Assembly (NCBI RefSeq): GCF_947507565.1
Contig: NC_089178.1
Span: 558,001-622,000, forward strand
Origin: Oscarella lobularis
Lineage: Eukaryota > Porifera > Homoscleromorpha > Homosclerophorida > Oscarellidae
Length of the DNA stretch: 64,000 bases
Direction of reading: 5' to 3'
Below the pieces are notes generated by a model. The model had not been told where the DNA came from. It saw only the letters and a program-made list of their open reading frames with translations, and searched no databases. Position numbers and translations under genes: made by a program. Below are positions 58,001 to 64,000 of this stretch, piece after piece. The number at the start of each line of letters is the position of its first letter. The stretch's first letter is position 1.

Positions 58001-59805
58001 TAAATGGCAGCTTCATCAACGTGACCGAGTTCAACGTGACGACGTACAACATCACCCTGTTGAACAGTACTCTTGTGAACTACACAAGGGTGAATCTCAC
58101 AATGCTGAACTCCAATCTGACCAACGTTATCCTCTTCAACTACACATCATTCAACTCGTCATACTGGAACACGACGTATAAGAACGTTTCGGTGGGAAAC
58201 AGCAGCTTCGTGAATGTGACCGAATGGAACGTGACGTCTCTCAACATAACCGTGATGAACAGTTCGTACTTGAACTACACCAAAGTGAACTGCTCAATTT
58301 GGGGTGCCATGTTCTGGAACGTCACCTATATGAACTTGCTCGCTGCCAATGGCTCGTACGAGCACAGCATGTGGGTGAATGTGACGATCGTGAACGCGAC
58401 GAACGTCAATCAGACGTGGATTAATGTGACGATCGTGAACGCCACGTTCACGAATCAGACTCTGTTGAACGTGAGCCAATTGAACGCCACCTACGTCAAC
58501 TCGACGTCGTACAATTGGACGTCGATCAACGTCACGTCGGTGAACGAAAAGAACGTCAATTTGACGGCGTGGAATTACACGGCGATCAACGTGACGGAAA
58601 TGAATATGACCGCCGTCAACGTCACGCTGAAGAACGCGACCTACACGAACTGCACGTCTCTGAATTCGACGTACTTTAACGTGGCCTGGTTCAACGTGTC
58701 GTCGTGGAACATGACGAGCATCGACCAGACGAGGCTGAACGTGAAGGTCGTTCGTCACAATGCTACCATGTATCGCGACTTGAACGTCTACGCCAAGAAC
58801 TTTACCGACATGTACAGCACATTTTACAACGGCTCGTTCGTCAACCTCATGCTTGAAAATGCGACGTTGATAAACGTCACTTTCATCAATTCCAGCATGG
58901 CTAACTCGATGGAGTCCAACATGACGAAAATAAACGTGAGCGCCGTGAACTGTACAGCGAACCACTCGTCGACCATCAACGTTCTGTCGATCAACGAGTC
59001 GTTCATCAACGCAACCGGTTACAATCACACGTTCATCAACGTCACTCTCAACGGCACTTTGTTCGTTAATACGACGTTTGATCTTTCCACGAGAATAAAC
59101 ATGACTATAATAAACAACTTCATGTCTAACGTGAGCTTTTCGAACGGTATGCTGTACAATCTCACGGTTGAGGATTCGATTGCGAATGATTTCCGTCTGG
59201 AGAACGAGATTACGACGTTGTACAGTGTGAGCGCATCACACATGTTCAATTTTAGCGTGGTCAATTGCACGCTAATAGACTCCCTGGCCATAAATAGCAT
59301 CATGGTGGACTCTTTTGTTGACTTGTCGGATATCCAGGGTGGAATAGCAGAAAACGTTACTGTCGTTAATAGCGAAATTAACCGAACGTCAGTCGTTATT
59401 AACTGCGCTTACGGACTTGTCGCATGCAACTCAAGCGCGGATAACGAGACTATGAACAGCGTCTCACTTGAACCTTTGAGGCATATTCGAAAGAAGACTA
59501 TGCGCATGCCGCTACTTGCCAGAATAGACACAACGAAATGCTACAAAAAAAAGCATCCTACAGAGAAACCCGTTATAGAGGAACCTGCTGCAGAGGAACC
59601 TAAGGTGCTTGTTCGAGAGGGAAGGAAAGCGAAGACTCCAATGCCAACCGAGATGGCTATCTTGTACAATTACTTCATGGCCGGGGCTACAATAAATTGC
59701 ACTGATATCGATTTGGAAGAGATCAGGCTGCAGGCAATGATGCCGGAATCCTTTGCACGTCGAATAGAGCCATTCTATCCTACGTCTTCACCTCTGGATT
59801 GTTGA
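55041..59805 (+). CDS. Solenoid gene C: complete Kazal-Ig pentapeptide-sequon protein
   Basis: Five exons: 55041-55100, 55156-55207, 55260-55355, 55448-56332 and 56393-59805, all in phase, about 1,500 residues. Signal peptide MKTFLLVFLGLFCWAESDSF; Cys-rich knot (HPCDVSPFPEKC... FCLLSETG); Kazal (YVCGSNHCSYPTACHLHQHA); helical linker; Ig (FLPCEVKN... VIWFRNGTELVDG... EYTCKAFGP). The solenoid exon begins near 56440 (YLELTNASLSNLTFVNCT) and becomes strictly pentameric from about 56880 to 59160, built largely from a 65-residue, 13-pentad unit. The C-terminal 150 residues differ from gene A: a non-repetitive, partly basic part (LRHIRKKTMRMPLLARI, then KPVIEEPAAEEP) ending PTSSPLDC. No transmembrane helix or obvious GPI signal. 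Likely secreted and heavily N-glycosylated. Role unknown; a matrix, coat or adhesion function is inferred. Confidence 0.83.
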
Positions 59806-60734
59806 ATGACTGACTCTCAATTGTACTGCTGTGTTTTTGATGTTTGTTTGCTGAGCTTGGCGCCAAGGTTGGTCTGTCGTTGCTAGCGCGTGCTAACATT
59901 TACTCATGTCTTCCTAAGAATGTCGTCCTCGCTGTCCAAACCCTGTTTTGTGACCCTAAAGTAGTTATTGAGCCTTCGCGGATCCGTTAGGTCTGAAAAT
60001 GTAATTCGCGCAATTTCAATTGGTACGGGACTCATTCTATCCGGGTTTTTAGCTCTGCGACGAACATGTCTTCTTACATACCTACGCAGACAATAAACTT
60101 CAAAATCATTATCACAGATTATGTGTGCAGGACTGAGCTGCAGGTCTGTGATACATGTACAGAGCGTGAATATAATACCCTGAAATTTTATGACGTCACA
60201 TTATCTAAGGCGCTCGCGTACTGTAAGCGGTGGGAGGCTATTTATGATGGCCATCTCTAGTAGCTTTGCATTCTGTTGTTATACACGGGGACACATTTCG
60301 TGAAGATTCGCGCGCCGCAATCCATGCCCGGGACCTTTGTCCCCGACATCCGGGCGGGCATCGTTGTCGCTTTCGGCAGCGAAACAACAGAGAGACTGTC
60401 AGAGAGCTGCATTGAAGAACCTAAGGATCAGCGTGTTTGTTTGCTTCAAGGAAATCGGTCATAGGAAGCGTCGCGACCTGTTTCGGTTCCACGCATAAAT
60501 GCCTCCTGCACAGCTTGTAGGAGTGGAGGTAAGGCCTGGGTGGCGCGTGACCTTCCATATTGTGCTCATTTATCTCAAGTTTCTTGCAGCTCTGGTCAAT
60601 CGCGCCCCTCGCGGGGTCCAACGGTCTTTTCAAGGACCCATTGCATGAAATGAACTGAGACCGTTGGAGCGATTTGTCCGTGCCCTTGCACGTGCTTTCC
60701 CGTCGCTCCTTCGCGTGGCCGGCACGCAGAGCCT
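59806..60734. other. Intergenic between genes C and D
   Basis: 59806-60258 is the 3' flank of gene C and contains no recognised gene. From 60259 the sequence repeats the upstream flank of gene C (54365 onward), including short near-palindromic GC-rich pieces around gggacctttgtccc. Confidence 0.55.
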
Positions 60735-60924
60735 GTGATTGGACGGCTATATCTGATGTCGAGATTACCTACCGCATATATGCGTGCGTCGCTCGTGAGA
60801 AGACCTTTGTCTTTCGTTCTTCTCCCAGCAGGTAAGACGCTTAAAATTTCGTCCGTTGAGGCCGACCTTTTTCGATGCTGCTTCTGTGTAGCCTTCTAGC
60901 TCATCGCAACCGGGCTGAGAGAGA
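60735..60924 (+). promoter_or_regulatory. Promoter and 5' UTR of solenoid gene D
   Basis: Same elements as gene C: gtgattggac at 60735-60744, cgcatatatgcg at 60773-60784, a gtaaga donor after the UTR exon near 60833, then the ATG at 60925. Confidence 0.55.
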
Positions 60925-63900
60925 ATGAAGACTTTCCTCGTGGTTTTTCTTGGTCTGTTTTGTTGGGCAGAGTCAGACTCATTCGTATGTTTGGACGTTT
61001 CGCTCGAATTTACGATTTGCTAGCTCTCTTCATTGCAGAGTGGTGACTTGCTCACGAATCAGCACTCAGACTTGGCCTTTCCGGATGAACGTAAACTCTT
61101 TTTACGTGGGCTTGCGCAAGAAATTTCATTGTGTTTGTAGATCCTTGCGACGTGCCTCCATTTCCGGAGAAATGTACCGAAGACGAATTTTGCTTTCTGA
61201 ATGAAACTGGACTTGCCTTCTGCTCGCAGTTTGAAGGTACACGCCGACGCACCATTGTTCTCCTCGAGATTCTTAGATATGCAGAAACGGGGGCGAAGTT
61301 TTAATTCAATTTGTGTCTTTTCTCACCAGGTCCGAAGGAGCACCACTATGATCGAATTTGCAGGCGGTTGACTATTCGCGGCCAAACTGTGAAGGACTGC
61401 CGATGTCGGGCAAAGTGCTGTGACCGCCGAAAGAAGAGCGAAATTGTCTGCGGGACCAACCAATGCTCTTACCCTACGGCGTGTCATTTGCATCAGCATG
61501 CGTGCGAGATTGGGAAGCGCATCCACATCAAGAAAACGAAAACGTGCAACATCGAAAAGTCTCCTGACGATTGTCCATTTTACGCTCAAATCGATACTCC
61601 TTCTCCTTCAAACGTATTTGTGTCTTTGGACGCGTCTGAAATCGTTTCATGGGTTATCAAAGTCACCCCAAATATTTCCGACTGGATTGAATGGGCACAG
61701 GTAAACAGGACTATTGATGCGTTCGAAACTCGTAAAATTGCGCCAGACGAAGCTTATTCTTCACTGTTTCGTTCTCTGGAAGTGCTTGACACTCTCGGTG
61801 TCATTGACTTTCCTAGAGAACCTCTTTACCTTGACTATGTGAGAAAGGAGCGTGTCTATTCATTGGAGTCTCTAGCAATGGGGTCGCCTTTGAATAAGTC
61901 TTCAGCCATCGCCGATGCATTTTTTACTCTTTCCCCGTATGATTTCTTAACTTTACCTAAGAAAGAAGTGTCCATCCTTAAAGACGCGGTTTTCAATGAA
62001 CAAGTCTTTCTGCCGTGCCAAGTGAAGAACACGCTGAAAGTCAATTGGTTTCGCAATGGAACGGAACTAATAGACGGCGTCAAGTACAAAATTCTTACCA
62101 GCGGTCTCCTTATTCAAAACTTTCGTTCTATTGACGGGGGTGAATATGCGTGTGAGGCATTGGGTCCGTTTGGCTCAAAGGCCATAGCAACAATATACGT
62201 TGACGTGAAAGGTACAGATAATGGGACTGTCATAGATATCATCTCAACACGTGTATTTCTGTTTAGCTAACTATTCGTCGTTGTCGTTGCCTCCATACAT
62301 TTCGCAACCAAGTCCCTTCCTGTTGAATCACACAGTGTGGCTTGGTCAACATCCAGCACTTCGTTTCAGGAAATTCAACGGCTTTTAATGTAACATTCGT
62401 CAATTACACGACACCATACCTGGAACTGACTAACGTCTCTCTTTCAAATCTGACGTTCGTCAATTGCACTATTGACACTCTGGTTTTGTCAGGCATCACC
62501 GCAAAACATATCGCCTACGTAAATGTAACGCTGAAGAACGTTACCCACACCAATGGTCGTATTTTCAACCACACAATCATCAATTCAACGATCATGAATG
62601 CCACTTACACTGACTTTGCGTTTGTCAACGGTTCTATTCACAACACGACTTGGATCACATTGAAAGCAACCAGAATGGCATTCATCAATCAGATGATGAT
62701 GAACGTGACGTTTGCGAGCAAGAATAGACCGAATTATCGCGACTGCAACCCGACTTACTGGAACCCGACTTACTGGAACGAGGTATCTGTACTACAAGAC
62801 AGCTATTTCATGAACATGACCATGCTCAATTGGACGCTCGCCAACATGACTTTGAAGAACGTGTCTCACATCGGCGTGTTTTCATTCAATCACTCCATCG
62901 TCAATACAACGTTCTTCAATTCGAATTTTGTCGACTACATGTCGATCAACGGTTCAGCGAACGACAGCATGTGGTTCAATTCAACATCGTTCATGACCAC
63001 GTACATCAATCGTACGTTGAGCAACGTAACACTTCGGAACGCAACGACAATAAATTCTAACGAGATCAACATGACGTTTGTGAACGGTACACATCGCGAC
63101 AGTGTGTGGAAAAACTGTTCGCTAGTCAACGTTACCGAGACGAACGTGACGGCGGAGAACATCACTGTGAGTGGCACGTGGTTCGTCAACTACACGAGAG
63201 TCAACTACACGCTATCGAATTCAACGTTCATTGAAGGAGGACTAGTGAATTTCACGTCGATAAACACCACGTATCTGAATACGACGTACGGCAATTTCTC
63301 TGTACTGAATGGAAGCTTTGTCAATGTGACCGAACTGAACGTGACTGTGTGGAATACGACTATTACAAACAGTTCGTTTATCAACTACACAAGGCTCAAC
63401 TACAGCATTGTTCTTTCTCAGCTGAAAAACATCTCGATGGTGAATTTCACGTCCATCAATTCTACCTATATCAACATGACTTATTCGAATTTCTCAATCG
63501 TGAACGCGAGTTTCATCAACGGAACCGAATTCAACCTTACGTCGTGGAATGTCAGTATCGTAAATAGTTCTTTCGTCAACTACACGAGAGTCAACTACAC
63601 CGTCTATCATTCCAAGCTCGAGAACATTTCTATGCTGAACTTTACGTCGATCAACGCCTCGTACATCAACACGACGTACTCAAATTTCTCAATCGTGAAT
63701 GCGAGCTTTATCAACGGAACCGAATTCAACCTTACGTCGTGGAATGTCAGTATCTCAAACTGCTCGTTCACGAATTACACACGAGTCAACTATACCGTTT
63801 ATCATTCCAAGCTCGAGAACGTTTCTATGCTGAACTTTACATCGATCAACGCCTCGTACATCAACACGACGTACTTGAATGTATCGATTGTAAATGCGAG

Positions 63901-64000
63901 CTACGTTAATGTCACCGAATTCAATCTGACGTCTTGCAATGTGAGCATTGTAAACTGTTCATTCATCAATTACACAAGGGTCAATTACACGCTGTGCCAC
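60925..64000 (+). pseudogene. Solenoid gene D: frameshifted copy of gene C, runs off window
   Basis: The head exons match gene C: signal peptide MKTFLVVFLGLFCWAESDSF, SGDLLTNQHSDLAFPDE, Cys-rich knot HPCDVPPFPEKC, Kazal (VCGTNQCSYPTACHLHQ), linker and Ig (FLPCQVKNTLKVNWFRNG). In the solenoid exon one extra G at 62380/62381 (ttcaacggcttttaatg where gene C has ttcaatgctttgaattt) creates a stop at 62386-62388. From 62381 a clean frame continues to the window edge with the usual pentads, including one extra pentad from a 15-bp duplication near 62750-62780. A single lesion in an otherwise open exon suggests a recent pseudogene, a polymorphism or a base error. The 3' end is outside the window. Confidence 0.75.

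Larger units (their letters stand above)
54365..60258 (+). repeat. 5.9-kb tandem duplication unit (genes C and D)
   Basis: The sequence starting tagctttgcattctgttgtt at 54367 recurs at 60261, an offset of 5894 bp, and similarity continues through the promoter, head exons and solenoid to the window end. The unit therefore holds gene C plus its flanks; gene D begins the second copy. Differences are scattered substitutions and small indels. Confidence 0.88.

Noticed and set aside
43202-64000. Bacterial contamination as the source of the pentapeptide repeats
   Set aside because: The repeats are in genes with GT/AG introns, signal peptides and metazoan Kazal and Ig domains, in the same contig as other animal genes.
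1-64000. tRNA, rRNA or spliceosomal RNA genes
   Set aside because: Scanning by eye found no B-box GGTTCGANTCC-type arm with a matching cloverleaf and no U1-U6 core motifs; a covariance-model search would settle it.

Overview
The window looks like nuclear DNA of an early-branching animal, most likely sponge-like. The basis is compact introns (about 35 to 90 bp in most genes), gene families of metazoan type (FUT8, DNase II, BUB3, VWA5A, TNFR-like receptors, Kazal/Ig and EGF/LamG proteins) and genes packed a few hundred bases apart. I cannot fix the species from sequence alone.

Layout. 1-5.1 kb: three unrelated satellite arrays, each with palindromic monomers, surrounding one short unique block that carries an INO80E-like first exon. 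5.6-7.6 kb: two small TNFR-like single-pass receptors. 7.9-9.5 kb: a secreted or lysosomal sialidase (+), convergent with BUB3 (-) and DNase II (-). DNase II is divergent from two tandem FUT8-like core fucosyltransferases (12.8-16.5 kb). 16.5 kb: a small foldback element with a 12-bp target-site duplication. 16.6-30.4 kb: five tandem VWA5A-like genes (VIT + vWA + C-terminal domain), mosaic among themselves, the fifth broken by one extra base. 31.0-31.7 kb: mitochondrial ribosomal protein uL16m. 32.8-42.4 kb: one large secreted chimera, a leishmanolysin-type M8 domain continuing into about 27 EGF repeats and three LamG domains; its zinc motif reads HDxxH, not HExxH.

43.2 kb to the end: the most striking region, a four-gene tandem family. 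Each gene has the same small-exon head (signal peptide, Cys-rich knot, Kazal, helical linker, Ig) followed by one huge exon made of pentapeptide repeats of the form hydrophobic-Asn-hydrophobic-Ser/Thr-x. Almost every pentapeptide is an N-glycosylation sequon. The first gene carries about 430 pentads in a 15-nt register with no net slip over 6.48 kb, with a nested 390-bp (26-pentad) higher-order repeat. The second gene is truncated, the third complete, the fourth frameshifted and cut by the window end. The third and fourth come from a 5.9-kb tandem duplication.

How the genes relate. Several encode secretory-pathway or glycan proteins (core fucosyltransferases, sialidase, N-glycan-rich solenoids, EGF/LamG protease-like protein), but this may be chance neighbourhood; nothing here is an operon. 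No tRNA, rRNA, snRNA or CRISPR array was recognised.
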